Assembly (NCBI GenBank): GCA_902362965.1
Contig: CABIYQ010000004.1
Span: 39,866 to 83,122, forward strand
Reading direction: 5' to 3'
DNA length: 43,257 nt
Source: Oscillospiraceae bacterium
GTDB taxonomy: Bacteria > Bacillota > Clostridia > Oscillospirales > Ruminococcaceae
Below, piece by piece: positions 28,258 to 36,580 of the stretch; the first letter of the stretch is position 1, and the number at the start of each line of letters is the position of its first letter. The translations under genes and the position numbers were made by a program. The notes under the pieces were generated by a model that was not told where the DNA came from, ran no database searches, and worked only from the letters and a program-made list of their open reading frames with translations.

Positions 28258-29088
28258 ATGAAAAAGAACACATTAATGAAAACTTCTGCTATCGTAGCTT
28301 CAGCAGTTATGGCGGCAGCGGCAAACGGTGCTACAGTTTCAGCAAAAACAGCAGCTCCCAGAACAATGAGAAGAACTAAAAAAAATGATGTTATTTCTAT
28401 GGAAACTATCGAACTTTCTGACGCACAGGCAATCGCAGGCAAAACAGTTTCAGTACAGATGACAATGGAAACCGGAAACAATTGTTATGCTTATGATCTC
28501 GTAGTTGAATATGCTCCGGAACTTGAATTGGAAAGCGTTGTCGGTGCAAACGCTTACAGTGAGCTTGACAATTATGTAGCGATTGTGGGATATGTAAGCA
28601 CAAATCCGTTTATGGATAATAAACCTATTGTAACTTTTAATTTCAAGGTTCCCAGTGAAGCTGAGGTGGGCGACATTTATGAAGTTAAATTTAACGATAT
28701 AAGAAGCTTTTCAGGTCTTGACTGTGATTTTGAATACTTTGAATTAGAAAACAGTGAAATTGAGGTTTTGGAAGAAACTAAAAAGCATACTGATTATATG
28801 GTATTTGAAAAGAAAGATGAAAACGGCAATGTAATCGACACATTGACCGGTCTCAGGGGAGATGCTGACGGGGACGGTAAAGTCAGTGCAAAGGACGCTG
28901 CAATGATAGCTCAGCATTGCGCTAAATCGTATACTGGAGAATCAGTTATTGAATCTGAAGAAAATCAGTATTTTGCAAATGTAAATGCAAACGGCGGAAA
29001 GCCTACTGCCAGAGACGCTGCAGCTATTGCAAATTATATGGCAAAAAAGAGTATAAGTGATGCGACTTGGGACGATGTTATAAAGTAA
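28258..29088 (+). CDS. Cohesin-dockerin protein, adaptor-scaffoldin-like
   Basis: 276 residues, secreted. Signal peptide about 1-30 (KTSAIVASAVMAAAANGATVSA). A cohesin-like domain spans about 43-170: AGKTVSVQMTMETG, YDLVVEYAPELELESV, and PIVTFNFKVPSEAEVGDIYEVKF. The C-terminal dockerin (about 198-265) has two calcium loops, DADGDGKVSAKDAAMIAQ and NVNANGGKPTARDAAAI; the second has Asn in place of two Asp. One cohesin plus one dockerin resembles adaptor scaffoldins such as ScaC of R. flavefaciens, which change binding specificity in a cellulosome. The ATG at 28258 follows GAGGG. Expression lies behind a c-di-GMP riboswitch. Confidence 0.85.
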   Translation: MKKNTLMKTSAIVASAVMAAAANGATVSAKTAAPRTMRRTKKNDVISMETIELSDAQAIAGKTVSVQMTMETGNNCYAYDLVVEYAPELELESVVGANAYSELDNYVAIVGYVSTNPFMDNKPIVTFNFKVPSEAEVGDIYEVKFNDIRSFSGLDCDFEYFELENSEIEVLEETKKHTDYMVFEKKDENGNVIDTLTGLRGDADGDGKVSAKDAAMIAQHCAKSYTGESVIESEENQYFANVNANGGKPTARDAAAIANYMAKKSISDATWDDVIK

Positions 29089-29134
29089 ACTTGAATTAAT
29101 TCATGTTTTCCCTGATCATCACATATATATTAAG

Positions 29135-29161
29135 AAAAAGACGCGTTGAATGCGTCTTTTT
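29135..29161 (+). terminator. Terminator after the cohesin-dockerin gene
   Basis: Perfect stem AAAAAGACGC (29135-29144) / GCGTCTTTTT (29152-29161), followed by CTTT. Confidence 0.92.
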
Positions 29162-29175
29162 CTTTAAAATTAAAA

Positions 29176-29190
29176 TGATAATGGTTATTA
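29176..29190. promoter_or_regulatory. Possible Fur/PerR-type box
   Basis: TGATAAT-G-GTTATTA is a 7-1-7 inverted repeat with two mismatches, similar to Fur-family boxes (TGATAATNATTATCA). It lies 60 bases before the rubrerythrin promoter. PerR control of rubrerythrins is common in anaerobic Firmicutes, but this site is imperfect and off-centre. Confidence 0.35.
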
Positions 29191-29251
29191 TTATATATTG
29201 CAGTTTCCACATACTTTATGTGAAAACTTTGTGAATTCTTGTAAAAAATCA

Positions 29252-29280
29252 TTGACAAAAAAAGAAGTATGTATTATAAT
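29252..29280 (+). promoter_or_regulatory. Perfect consensus promoter of the rubrerythrin gene
   Basis: TTGACA (29252-29257), 17-base spacer, TATAAT (29275-29280). The transcript would begin next to a small hairpin CAAAGG-GAAA-CCTTTG (29290-29305), a likely 5' stabiliser. Expect very strong expression. Confidence 0.9.
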
Positions 29281-29347
29281 AAAATCAGTCAAAGGGAAAC
29301 CTTTGCTTAAATAAAAAATACAAATAATATTATTGGAGGATAATAAA

Positions 29348-29893
29348 ATGAAAAAATTTGTTTGTTCAGTATGCGGTTATGTTTTTGAGGGAGAAGCTGC
29401 TCCGGCTGCCTGTCCTCAGTGTAAAGCGCCGGCTTCAAAGTTTACTGAAGCTCCGTCAGAAGGTCTTGCTTGGGCCGATCAGCATGTCGTTGGGGTTGCA
29501 AAGGATGTTGATCCTGAAATTATAGAAGGATTAAGACAAAACTTTACAGGCGAATGTACAGAAGTAGGTATGTATCTTGCAATGGCAAGAGTTGCGCATA
29601 GAGAAGGCTATCCTGAAGTCGGAATGTACTACGAAAAGGCAGCTTACGAAGAAGCAGAGCATGCTGCAAAGTTTGCTGAACTGCTTGGTGAAGTTGTTAC
29701 AGACTCAACAAAGAAAAATCTTGAACTGAGAGTGATGGCAGAAAACGGTGCATGCGAAGGTAAGAAAAAGCTTGCGGCAAAGGCTAAGGAACTTAATCTG
29801 GATGCTATTCACGATACAGTACATGAAATGGCTAAGGACGAAGCTCGTCACGGCTGTGCATTTGAGGGACTTCTTAACAGATACTTCAAATAA
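29348..29893 (+). CDS. Reverse rubrerythrin
   Basis: 181 residues, a peroxide-reducing diiron protein of anaerobes. The rubredoxin domain is at the N-terminus (Cys6, Cys9, Cys22, Cys25; [11 protein letters not shown] and CPQCKAP), the reverse of classical rubrerythrin, as in the reverse rubrerythrins of Clostridium that use NADH or rubredoxin electrons. The diiron four-helix part has [28 protein letters not shown] and [13 protein letters not shown] carrying the E and ExxH ligands. The ATG at 29348 follows GGAGG; an upstream TTG in that ribosome site is not the start. Monocistronic, with its own promoter and terminator. Confidence 0.93.
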   Translation: MKKFVCSVCGYVFEGEAAPAACPQCKAPASKFTEAPSEGLAWADQHVVGVAKDVDPEIIEGLRQNFTGECTEVGMYLAMARVAHREGYPEVGMYYEKAAYEEAEHAAKFAELLGEVVTDSTKKNLELRVMAENGACEGKKKLAAKAKELNLDAIHDTVHEMAKDEARHGCAFEGLLNRYFK

Positions 29894-29945
29894 TAAAAAA
29901 CATATAAGAAAGCTCATTTAGGCTTTTCTCCTTCTTCTTTATTAA

Positions 29946-29982
29946 TTAGCTCCTCGATTCTATACGGGGAGCTAAAATTTTT
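29946..29982 (+). terminator. Terminator after rubrerythrin
   Basis: TTAGCTCCTCG (29946-29956) pairs with CGGGGAGCTAA (29965-29975) with one G-T pair, followed by AATTTTTTC. Confidence 0.9.
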
Positions 29983-30126
29983 TCTACTTTTAAAAAAATT
30001 GAAAAAAATACATGCAAAACTAAGTAAAAAGTGTAACAGAAAAATATAAAAAAAGACCGCAGTTTCCGTACCTTGACGAAAATCACAGTCTTACTGAAAA
30101 TCTATCTAAAAAATTTTTTTGACAAG

Positions 30127-30164
30127 GAAAAAAATAAAGAATCGAGACTAAAAAATCTCGATTC
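30127..30164 (-). terminator. Terminator after the tRNA genes
   Basis: On the minus strand GAATCGAGA pairs with TCTCGATTC (30139-30147, 30156-30164), followed by TTTATTTTTTT. It starts right after the tRNA-Glu CCA end. Confidence 0.93.
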
Positions 30165-30165
30165 T

Positions 30166-30240
30166 TGGTGACCCGTACGGGAATTGAACCCATGATTCCG
30201 CCGTGAAAGGGCGGTGTCTTAACCTCTTGACCAACGGGCC
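30166..30240 (-). tRNA. tRNA-Glu (TTC)
   Basis: 75-base cloverleaf on the minus strand from GGCCCGTTGGTCAAGAGG to the encoded CCA. The anticodon loop CTTTCAC gives anticodon TTC. T-arm GGGTTCAATTCCC is present. It lies 3 bases after tRNA-Met in the same transcript. Confidence 0.95.
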
Positions 30241-30243
30241 TTA

Positions 30244-30320
30244 TGGTAGCGGCAGTAGGATTTGAACCAACGACCAATCGGGTATGAACCGAGTACTCTA
30301 GCCAACTGAGCTATGCCGCC
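30244..30320 (-). tRNA. tRNA-Met (CAT), elongator type
   Basis: 77-base cloverleaf on the minus strand from GGCGGCATAGCTCAGTTGG to TGCCGCTACCA, with CCA encoded. The loop TTCATAC gives anticodon CAT. The paired first base of the acceptor stem (G-T) and lack of the three G-C anticodon-stem pairs argue for elongator rather than initiator Met. An isoleucine-lysidine tRNA is less likely. Confidence 0.9.
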
Positions 30321-30370
30321 ATTTTTTATCGTTTCAGTCGTTTTTTATTACCGCTTCATGCGACTATATT

Positions 30371-30399
30371 ATTATACACGCTTTATCCTTAAAAGTCAA
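30371..30399 (-). promoter_or_regulatory. Promoter of the tRNA-Met/tRNA-Glu pair
   Basis: Minus strand TTGACT (30394-30399), 17-base spacer, TATAAT (30371-30376), about 50 bases before tRNA-Met. Confidence 0.88.
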
Positions 30400-30433
30400 C
30401 ACTTTTTTTATAAAAAAGTTATATTTGTTAAAA

Positions 30434-30461
30434 TTGACAGATATAGCTTTATTTTTATAGC
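30434..30461 (+). promoter_or_regulatory. Possible promoter of the phage-like cassette
   Basis: TTGACA (30434-30439), 16-base spacer, TATAGC (30456-30461), with a direct repeat TATAGCT in the spacer and -10. It is about 145 bases before the small terminase gene; a hairpin GCAAAAAA/TTTTTTGC (about 30521-30542) lies between them. Confidence 0.45.
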
Positions 30462-30605
30462 TAAAACAGTGCAAAAAGTAGAAATAAAAAATTATTTTTT
30501 TCTTAATTGCATATTTATATGCAAAAAAATGCCCTTTTTTGCCCATTGGTGAAAGACGTTTTTAAATGTTTTTCAATCTTACATTTTATTTACAAGGAGG
30601 TTTAT

Positions 30606-31088
30606 ATGAACGATAATGACAAATCAAAAAAGGAGCGTTTATTCTGCTGTTATTATGCAAAGCTGGGAAACATTTTTGAAGCGGCAGTACGGGCGGGTTT
30701 TTCTCCGGATACGGCGCTTGTAAACGGTATGGATATTTTAAAACAGAAAAAGTATCAAAAAAGCATATCTGTTCTTATGTCTGAAACTGTCTCTCCCTCT
30801 AAGCTTGTAAAAGCCGGACTGGAAAGGCTGGCTTTCGGAAGTTCCAACGACGCAGTTTACTTAGCATTCTCGGAAGAAATGCCGTCGCCGGAAAAAATTT
30901 CTTCTCTCGACCTTTTTAATGTATCGGAAATTAAAAAGGTCAAAGGCGGAGGCGTTGAAGTAAAATTGTTTGACCGGCAAAAGGCAATGGAAAAAATGTA
31001 CGAATTTGCGTCAAACGACAATAGTTCTACCGCAGCTTCAAATCTTCTTGAAGCCCTTACAGGATTGGAGGCGGAATCGGAAAATTGA
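30606..31088 (+). CDS. Phage terminase small subunit-like protein
   Basis: 160 residues. N-terminal helix-turn-helix with the terminase_2 pattern (LFCCYYAKLGNIFEAAVRAG then FSPDTALVNGMDILKQ); this family recognises phage DNA for packaging. Strong AAGGAGG site before the ATG at 30606; the frame extends further upstream without a start signal. It overlaps the large subunit by 4 bases (TTGA). The middle (about 80-130) is less conserved and I cannot name further motifs. Confidence 0.8.
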   Translation: MNDNDKSKKERLFCCYYAKLGNIFEAAVRAGFSPDTALVNGMDILKQKKYQKSISVLMSETVSPSKLVKAGLERLAFGSSNDAVYLAFSEEMPSPEKISSLDLFNVSEIKKVKGGGVEVKLFDRQKAMEKMYEFASNDNSSTAASNLLEALTGLEAESEN

Positions 31089-32332
31089 AGTTTAAGAAAT
31101 TTTCCCCCAAACAGCGTCTTGCAATAGGCTGGTGGACTCACCCCTCATACAGAAACAAAGACGCAATCATCTGCGATGGGGCTGTCAGAAGCGGTAAAAC
31201 ACTATGCATGTCAATGGGTTTTGTTAGCTGGGCAATGACATGCTACAACGGCTGTTCTTTTGCACTATGCGGTAAAACGGTTACATCACTGCGGCGTAAT
31301 CTTGTAGAACCGCTTCTCGGAACACTGGGCGCTATGGGATTTACCTATATAGAAAAGCTCAGCAAAAGCTACATCGACATTGAAATGTCCGGAAGACGCA
31401 ACAGATTTTATTTCTTCGGGGGACGAGACGAAAGCTCCGCTTCGCTTATACAAGGCATTACTCTAGGCGGAGTCCTTCTTGACGAGGTGGCATTAATGCC
31501 CCGTTCATTCGTTGAACAGGCTGTAGCACGATGTTCACTTGCCGGATCAAAGCTATGGTTCAACTGTAATCCCGATCACCCTTATCACTGGTTCTACAGG
31601 GAATGGATAAAAAAGCATGATGAAAAAAATGCTCTTTATATTCATTTCACCATGAAGGACAATCCGTCGCTTACAAAGGCGGTCAGGGAAAGATACAAAC
31701 GCCTTTATTCGGGAGTTTTCTACGAACGCTTTATTCTGGGCAAGTGGACTGCTGCAAGCGGCGTTGTTTATCCTATGTTCAAGGAATCGGAGCATGTGTT
31801 TGATAGTCCGCCGGAATGCGATAGATTTATAATCTCCTGCGATTACGGTACTGTTAATCCTTCCTCCTTCGGTTTATGGGGACACTGCGGCGGAGTGTGG
31901 TACAGGCTTGACGAGTACTACTACGATTCTCGCCGTGAAGGTATTTCAAGAACAGACGAGGAGCATTATAAAGGTCTTTCCGATCTTGCAGGAAACCGTA
32001 CCATTGAATATGTGGTTGCTGATCCTTCGGCGGCAAGTTTCATAGAGTGCATTCGCCGTCACGGAGAATTTGATGTGATACCGGCAAAAAATGACGTTAT
32101 TTCGGGAATCCGCAAAGTAAGTGATGCTTTGAAATCGAAAACAATTATGTTTTCAAAAGATTGTACGGATTGTCTCCGTGAATTTGCCATGTACTGCTGG
32201 AATGAAAAAGCCGGAGGAGATACTCCTCTGAAAGAAAACGATCATGCTATGGACGATGTGAGATATTTTGTCAGTACAGCGCTGAGTTCGCCTGTTTCAG
32301 ACGGATTTTTCGCAGTTTCCGTTGCACGGTGA
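31085..32332 (+). CDS. Phage terminase large subunit
   Basis: Packaging motor ATPase and nuclease, 415 residues. ATPase: Walker A CDGAVRSGKTLCMSMGF (about 30-46), Walker B GGVLLDEVALMP (about 128-139), then WFNCNPDHPYHW (coupling motif region). The C-terminal RNase H-like nuclease begins ISCDYGTVNPSSFGLWG (about 248) and includes VADPSAASFIECIR; acidic residues D250 and later D302 are candidate catalytic residues. The start TTG overlaps the small-subunit stop. It is apparently full length for PBSX/Terminase_3-type proteins, with no frameshift seen. Confidence 0.92.
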   Translation: MKFKKFSPKQRLAIGWWTHPSYRNKDAIICDGAVRSGKTLCMSMGFVSWAMTCYNGCSFALCGKTVTSLRRNLVEPLLGTLGAMGFTYIEKLSKSYIDIEMSGRRNRFYFFGGRDESSASLIQGITLGGVLLDEVALMPRSFVEQAVARCSLAGSKLWFNCNPDHPYHWFYREWIKKHDEKNALYIHFTMKDNPSLTKAVRERYKRLYSGVFYERFILGKWTAASGVVYPMFKESEHVFDSPPECDRFIISCDYGTVNPSSFGLWGHCGGVWYRLDEYYYDSRREGISRTDEEHYKGLSDLAGNRTIEYVVADPSAASFIECIRRHGEFDVIPAKNDVISGIRKVSDALKSKTIMFSKDCTDCLREFAMYCWNEKAGGDTPLKENDHAMDDVRYFVSTALSSPVSDGFFAVSVAR

Positions 32333-32345
32333 AAGGAGGTGAAAT

Positions 32346-33518
32346 ATGAAGATTTTTAAAAAGAAAAGTACCCAAAAGGTATCTTCAGGCGAGGCGGCAG
32401 TATTTTCTGCATCAAGAAGTCATGACGTTTATGAACCCTTTGATTCCTCAATGGAACACTGGGAAAAAGAACTTTATGACCGTCTCAGATATACTGTTCC
32501 TGTTATTGATGCCGCCATCAGCAAGATAGTAAGGCTCACAGGCGGATACAAAATACAGTGCAGAGACGAAAGCATGCAGGAAATTATGGACTGTTTTTCC
32601 GGGGAAATACCCGTTGGACTTACAGGACATTCTATTCAAAGCTTTACCGACAGCTTTCTTGAAAGTCTGCTTACCTACGGAAACGCCGTGGGAGAAATGT
32701 TGGTTGACAGTGAAACTATGCAGCTTACCGCCCTTTACAACGGCGATCCGTCAAAAATTGCAGTTCTGCCGGGAAACAGTCCTGAGCTGCCTGTTTACTG
32801 CATTAAAAATTCTGACGGTAAGCTTAAAACTATTGAAAAGCCTCAGCTTATTCTGTTTTCTGCGCTGAATCCGCCGCCGGGAAAAACTATGGGCATATCA
32901 ATTCTCAGAGGACTTCCGGCTTTAAGTTCCGTACTTATGAAAATATACCGTTGTATCGGTCAGAATTACGAACGTGCGGGAAACGTCAGATACGCCGTAA
33001 CCTACAAGCCTACAGGAGACATATCCGAAAAGGCGTTTACCAAAGACAGAGCAATGCAGATTGCTAAAGAATGGTCTGACGGAATGAACGCCGCTAAAAA
33101 CGGTGACATACGTGATTTTGTTGCTGTAGGAGATGTGGACATCAAGGTCATCGGCGCAGACAATCAGCTTTTTGATACGGAGGTACCCGTAAGGCAGATC
33201 TTGGAACAGCTTATTGCTAAGCTTTCTGTTCCGCCTTTCCTGCTGGGACTTAACTGGTCTACTACTGAAAGAATGTCCTCACAGCAGGCAGACATTCTGA
33301 CTTCCGAACTGGAGTATTACCGCAGACTTCTGACTCCTGTAATCAGAAAAATTGCGGTAGCCTTCCTGAGACTTCAGGGAAGCGACAGCGATGTTGACAT
33401 CATATGGGACAACATCAACTTACAGGACGAAACTGCTCTTGCAGAAGCAAGACTTAAAAACGCACAGGCTGTTCTGATCGAACAGCAAATTAAAAACAAC
33501 AATAATAATGAAATTTAA
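32346..33518 (+). CDS. Phage portal protein
   Basis: 390 residues. Portal-family features: WEKELYDRLRYTVPVIDAAI near the start (wing and crown residues), SFLESLLTYGNAVGEML, GISILRGLPALSSVLMKIY, and VPVRQILEQLIAKLSVPPFLLG then QQADILTSELEYYRRLLTP. The portal forms the dodecameric DNA channel at the capsid vertex and docks terminase. It follows terminase by 13 bases with an AAAGGAGG site. The C-terminus is short and Asn-rich. Confidence 0.88.
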   Translation: MKIFKKKSTQKVSSGEAAVFSASRSHDVYEPFDSSMEHWEKELYDRLRYTVPVIDAAISKIVRLTGGYKIQCRDESMQEIMDCFSGEIPVGLTGHSIQSFTDSFLESLLTYGNAVGEMLVDSETMQLTALYNGDPSKIAVLPGNSPELPVYCIKNSDGKLKTIEKPQLILFSALNPPPGKTMGISILRGLPALSSVLMKIYRCIGQNYERAGNVRYAVTYKPTGDISEKAFTKDRAMQIAKEWSDGMNAAKNGDIRDFVAVGDVDIKVIGADNQLFDTEVPVRQILEQLIAKLSVPPFLLGLNWSTTERMSSQQADILTSELEYYRRLLTPVIRKIAVAFLRLQGSDSDVDIIWDNINLQDETALAEARLKNAQAVLIEQQIKNNNNNEI

Positions 33519-33533
33519 TTTGGAGGTATTTTT

Positions 33534-34505
33534 ATGTATAACGATATTAAACTTGAAAAGGGACTTTACAATCTTGCCGGAAAAAGCTTTACTCAGGCTC
33601 TGACTGAGGCTGATCCTGACGAAAATTATGCAGATTCTTCACTTGCCGGTCTTGACGCATTTGAAAGACAGCTTAAAAGATTTGATATTAAGATCTGCGG
33701 TTCGGAATGCGATAAGGTAGAAAAATTCTTTGTTACTACCGAAAGCGCCGTACTGTTTCCCGAATTTGTAAAAAGAGCCATTACTCAGGGTATGGAAGAA
33801 TCCATTCTTACTGATATTGTAGCGGTTAAAACTCGTTCCGACTGCAATCAGTACAGAGGCTATCTGATTTCAGAATCTGCCGCTTACACTACTAAAACAT
33901 CAGAGGGTAACAGTCTGCCGGAAACTACTATTAAAGAATCCCCTAATTCAATCAGTCTTTTGAAATACGGCAGACTTATTACAGCGTCCTATGAAGCGGT
34001 AAGACTTCAGAGACTCGACGTTTTTGCTGTAACTCTTCGTTCTATCGGCAAAAAGCTTGCCGACGCTATTACAAGCTCGGCTGTCAGCACAATTAAAACA
34101 GGCGCAACAGAAGTTGATATTGCCGGCTCTGCTCTTGCATATTCCGATCTGCTTAATCTTTACAGTCAGTTTACAAGCTATAATATGAATACTATTATCG
34201 CTTCTCCTAAAAATGCGGCTTTGATCCTTTCTATGACGCAGGTTCAGGACAGTATTTCAACCGATGAAAAGGGAAATATTATTCTTCCTTTCGGTACTGT
34301 TCTTATTAAGTCGGCACAGGTCAACGACTATACAATTATCGGTTTTGACAGAAATTACGCTCTTGAAATGGTTACAAGCTCAGAGCTTATTATGGAAACC
34401 GACAAGCTCATTGACCGTCAGCTTGACGCTTTTACCGTTTCTATGAATCTTGGCTTTAAGAGTATTATTTCTGATGCGGCTAAAACCCTTAATCTTGACA
34501 AGTAA
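33534..34505 (+). CDS. Phage major capsid protein (HK97-like)
   Basis: 323 residues. Position after portal, length and segments such as SAVLFPEFVKRAITQGMEES, LLKYGRLITASYEAVRLQRL, NMNTIIASPKNAALILSM and GFDRNYALEMVTSSELIMET fit HK97-fold capsid proteins of Firmicute phages. The N-terminal ~55 residues (ADPDENYADSSLAGLDAFER) could be a scaffold-like region. A strong ribosome site (TGGAGG) precedes it, and a stable hairpin follows (34524-34553), fitting high-level expression. Some non-phage shells (encapsulins) share this fold, but the flanking terminase and portal favour a virion capsid. Confidence 0.85.
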   Translation: MYNDIKLEKGLYNLAGKSFTQALTEADPDENYADSSLAGLDAFERQLKRFDIKICGSECDKVEKFFVTTESAVLFPEFVKRAITQGMEESILTDIVAVKTRSDCNQYRGYLISESAAYTTKTSEGNSLPETTIKESPNSISLLKYGRLITASYEAVRLQRLDVFAVTLRSIGKKLADAITSSAVSTIKTGATEVDIAGSALAYSDLLNLYSQFTSYNMNTIIASPKNAALILSMTQVQDSISTDEKGNIILPFGTVLIKSAQVNDYTIIGFDRNYALEMVTSSELIMETDKLIDRQLDAFTVSMNLGFKSIISDAAKTLNLDK

Positions 34506-34523
34506 TATAGCCTTATAAATACT

Positions 34524-34553
34524 TTGCTGCTTTCTTTAATCGGAAAGCAGCAA
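34524..34553 (+). terminator. Stable hairpin after the capsid gene
   Basis: Perfect 11-bp stem TTGCTGCTTTC (34524-34534) / GAAAGCAGCAA (34543-34553). No T-run follows, so it is likely an mRNA-stabilising or attenuating element rather than a full terminator. Confidence 0.65.
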
Positions 34554-34588
34554 TAAAGCTTACTAAAAATAAACGGAGGTAAATTTTT

Positions 34589-35428
34589 ATGGAAAATACA
34601 GAAAAATTACAATTACTTAATCAATTCACAAGACGTGAATTAACAGAAGAGGAAGTATACATTTTTGACGTTATTTTATGCGATAACGAGATTGACAGGG
34701 ACTTCGAAAAGTTTTCATTATCCGCACTGAAAACATTACAGGAGCTTTTTATAGGAAAAACCGGTATATTTGATCACGACGCCAAAAGCTCCGGTCAGAC
34801 TGCAAGAATATTTCATACCGAGCTTGCCGAGGACAGTGAGAGAAAAACTTCTACAGGCGAAAACTATGTATGCCTTAAGGGCTGCGCTTATATGGTGAGG
34901 ACTTCTGCCAATGAAAATCTTATAAAAGAGATAGAAGGCGGTATAAAGAAAGAAGTAAGTATTTCATGCAGCGCTTCTGTTCAGAAGTGTTCCGTATGCG
35001 GAGCAAATAAGCGTACTAAAAACTGTCCTCACACAAAGGGAAAAGAATACGCCGGCAAGACCGCCTATGTGATCCTTGACAAAATTACCGACGCCTATGA
35101 ATGGAGCTTCGTTGCTGTTCCCGCACAAAAAAATGCGGGAGTTACACGTAAATTTTATTCTGAAAGCGATAATACCCAAAGCAATTTTGATCATGAGACT
35201 GCACAGAAGCTTTTTGAAAATCTGAAAAAAGACGTTACAAGACTTTGTTTTCTATGCGGAGAAAACGGCGATATCTTAAAATCTGCCGCTGACAGAATGA
35301 ATGTCCGTGAGCTTCTGGATTTTAAATCCGAATTGGAATACAAGAACCGTTCAAATAAAAATCCTCAGCTTGCATATGAAAGCTCAAAGGATTTTACTGA
35401 AAGCTTCAAAATGACGAAAGGAAAATAA
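34589..35428 (+). CDS. Putative prohead-protease-like protein with a Cys4-type insert
   Basis: 279 residues. FIGKTGIFDHDAKSSGQTARI (His near 62) followed at a distance by IKKEVSISCSA (Ser near 130) resembles the His...Ser layout of S78-type prohead proteases (nHd..GR...SIG). A CSVCGANKRTKNCPHTKGK segment (about 137-155) could bind zinc. Then comes ILDKITDAYEWSFVAVPAQK, also protease-like. The last ~80 residues look helical. It sits after, not before, the capsid gene, which is unusual for a maturation protease; a capsid-decoration or scaffold role is the alternative. The assignment is tentative. Confidence 0.5.
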   Translation: MENTEKLQLLNQFTRRELTEEEVYIFDVILCDNEIDRDFEKFSLSALKTLQELFIGKTGIFDHDAKSSGQTARIFHTELAEDSERKTSTGENYVCLKGCAYMVRTSANENLIKEIEGGIKKEVSISCSASVQKCSVCGANKRTKNCPHTKGKEYAGKTAYVILDKITDAYEWSFVAVPAQKNAGVTRKFYSESDNTQSNFDHETAQKLFENLKKDVTRLCFLCGENGDILKSAADRMNVRELLDFKSELEYKNRSNKNPQLAYESSKDFTESFKMTKGK

Positions 35429-35431
35429 ATT

Positions 35432-35809
35432 ATGACCGTTTCAACAATAAATTCTCTTTTTACTCTATTTTCCGGCGAAACCGATACGGAAAAATATTCT
35501 CCTCTTGTAAGCTCCGCAGTAACTCAGGTAAGGAATATGCTCCGTGAGGGTGCAAGCTCTAATGACATACGTCTTGACTATCTTTGCGCCGCTGTTGCAA
35601 ATTACCGTTATACACAAATTACCTGCGTAAAAAACAAGGTTGCCTATACATATGCCGGTACTGCCGAAAAGGAGGGAAATTCCCAGCTTGAATACGACTT
35701 TTCAAAGGAACTTATGCTGGAATACTTCAGACAGTGCGGAGATCTGCTTTACGACGATAATTTTAGTTTTATGACGGTAGGATACGGAGGTGCGGCTGAT
35801 GAATCTTAA
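35432..35809 (+). CDS. Putative head-tail connector protein
   Basis: 125 residues, short and acidic, directly after the protease-like gene and overlapping the next gene by 11 bases. Size, helix-rich start (STINSLFTLFSG...VTQVRNMLREGASSNDIRLD) and position match gp6/gp15-type connectors of tailed phages. No diagnostic motif is seen. Confidence 0.5.
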   Translation: MTVSTINSLFTLFSGETDTEKYSPLVSSAVTQVRNMLREGASSNDIRLDYLCAAVANYRYTQITCVKNKVAYTYAGTAEKEGNSQLEYDFSKELMLEYFRQCGDLLYDDNFSFMTVGYGGAADES

Positions 35810-36197
35810 AAATCTTGTTTACGGTATTTACGGACTTATAAATTATAAACGCACCGACGTATTTGCCGAATATGAAAAAATTCCCGTTAAGGATCACGAT
35901 GATATTTATATTGTGACAAGTATTGAAAATATCTCACTGAAAAATCAGTTTATCAAAAGCAGTCTTAAAAGATATGAAACTCTGATTGATCTTAAAGTCA
36001 GAGTACTCGGACGTCCGGACGAAGATCCGCTTGTTCTTTATGATTACATGGACAACGCTGTTATCAGCCGTCTTGCTTCTGGCGGATACTACTTGAAATC
36101 CGCTGAGATAAAAGGTCCTAAACAGGATAACGGATTAAAGCGTTTTGTCCTTGAGGGAATTTTTACACTTGAAGCGAAATCGGAGGCGGAAATATAA
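35799..36197 (+). CDS. Putative tail-completion or tail-terminator-like protein
   Basis: 132 residues from the ATG at 35799 (CGGAGGT upstream); an earlier GTG three codons before is less likely. It contains a charged N-terminus (NLKNLVYGIYGLINYKRTDV) and a beta-rich middle (IDLKVRVLGRPDEDPLVLYD). Its length and place after the connector suggest a neck or tail-completion protein; I do not recognise the family. Confidence 0.45.
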   Translation: MNLKNLVYGIYGLINYKRTDVFAEYEKIPVKDHDDIYIVTSIENISLKNQFIKSSLKRYETLIDLKVRVLGRPDEDPLVLYDYMDNAVISRLASGGYYLKSAEIKGPKQDNGLKRFVLEGIFTLEAKSEAEI

Positions 36198-36580
36198 TGA
36201 ATCATGCTTTAGTCCTTGAGCAGGACTGCTCGGTAAACATTTCCGGAATCACAGTTTATATTGACGCATATGAAATATCTGCTGAAAATAAATTTTTATT
36301 TCAGCCTATGGCAGTTTCCGGAATTAGATTTCAGGAACTGGGCAGGCATCCGGCGTCCATAAAAATAACCGGAAGAATTCTTAAGTCTGAAGGAATAAAT
36401 CCGGCAGCTCAGCTAAACGGTCATATGACTAATTCAACGGTATTCAATCTTAATATGGACGGTTTATATATTAATGCCGCAAAGCTGAAAAAATATTCTA
36501 TAAATACTCAGACTAATTCCCAATTTCATCAGTGCGTTGTTGAATTTTACTGCGACAGCTACATAAACGGAGGCAGCTAA
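36197..36580 (+). CDS. Small phage tail-associated protein, GpU-like in part
   Basis: 127 residues, overlapping the previous gene by one base and the next by one (TAATG junctions). The segment SGIRFQELGRHPASIKITGR recalls P2 GpU-type tail proteins (GRPA...TGPG). The rest is beta-rich (VFNLNMDGLYINAAKLKKYS). Tight overlaps on both sides indicate coupled translation with the hub-like gene. The family is uncertain. Confidence 0.45.
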   Translation: MNHALVLEQDCSVNISGITVYIDAYEISAENKFLFQPMAVSGIRFQELGRHPASIKITGRILKSEGINPAAQLNGHMTNSTVFNLNMDGLYINAAKLKKYSINTQTNSQFHQCVVEFYCDSYINGGS

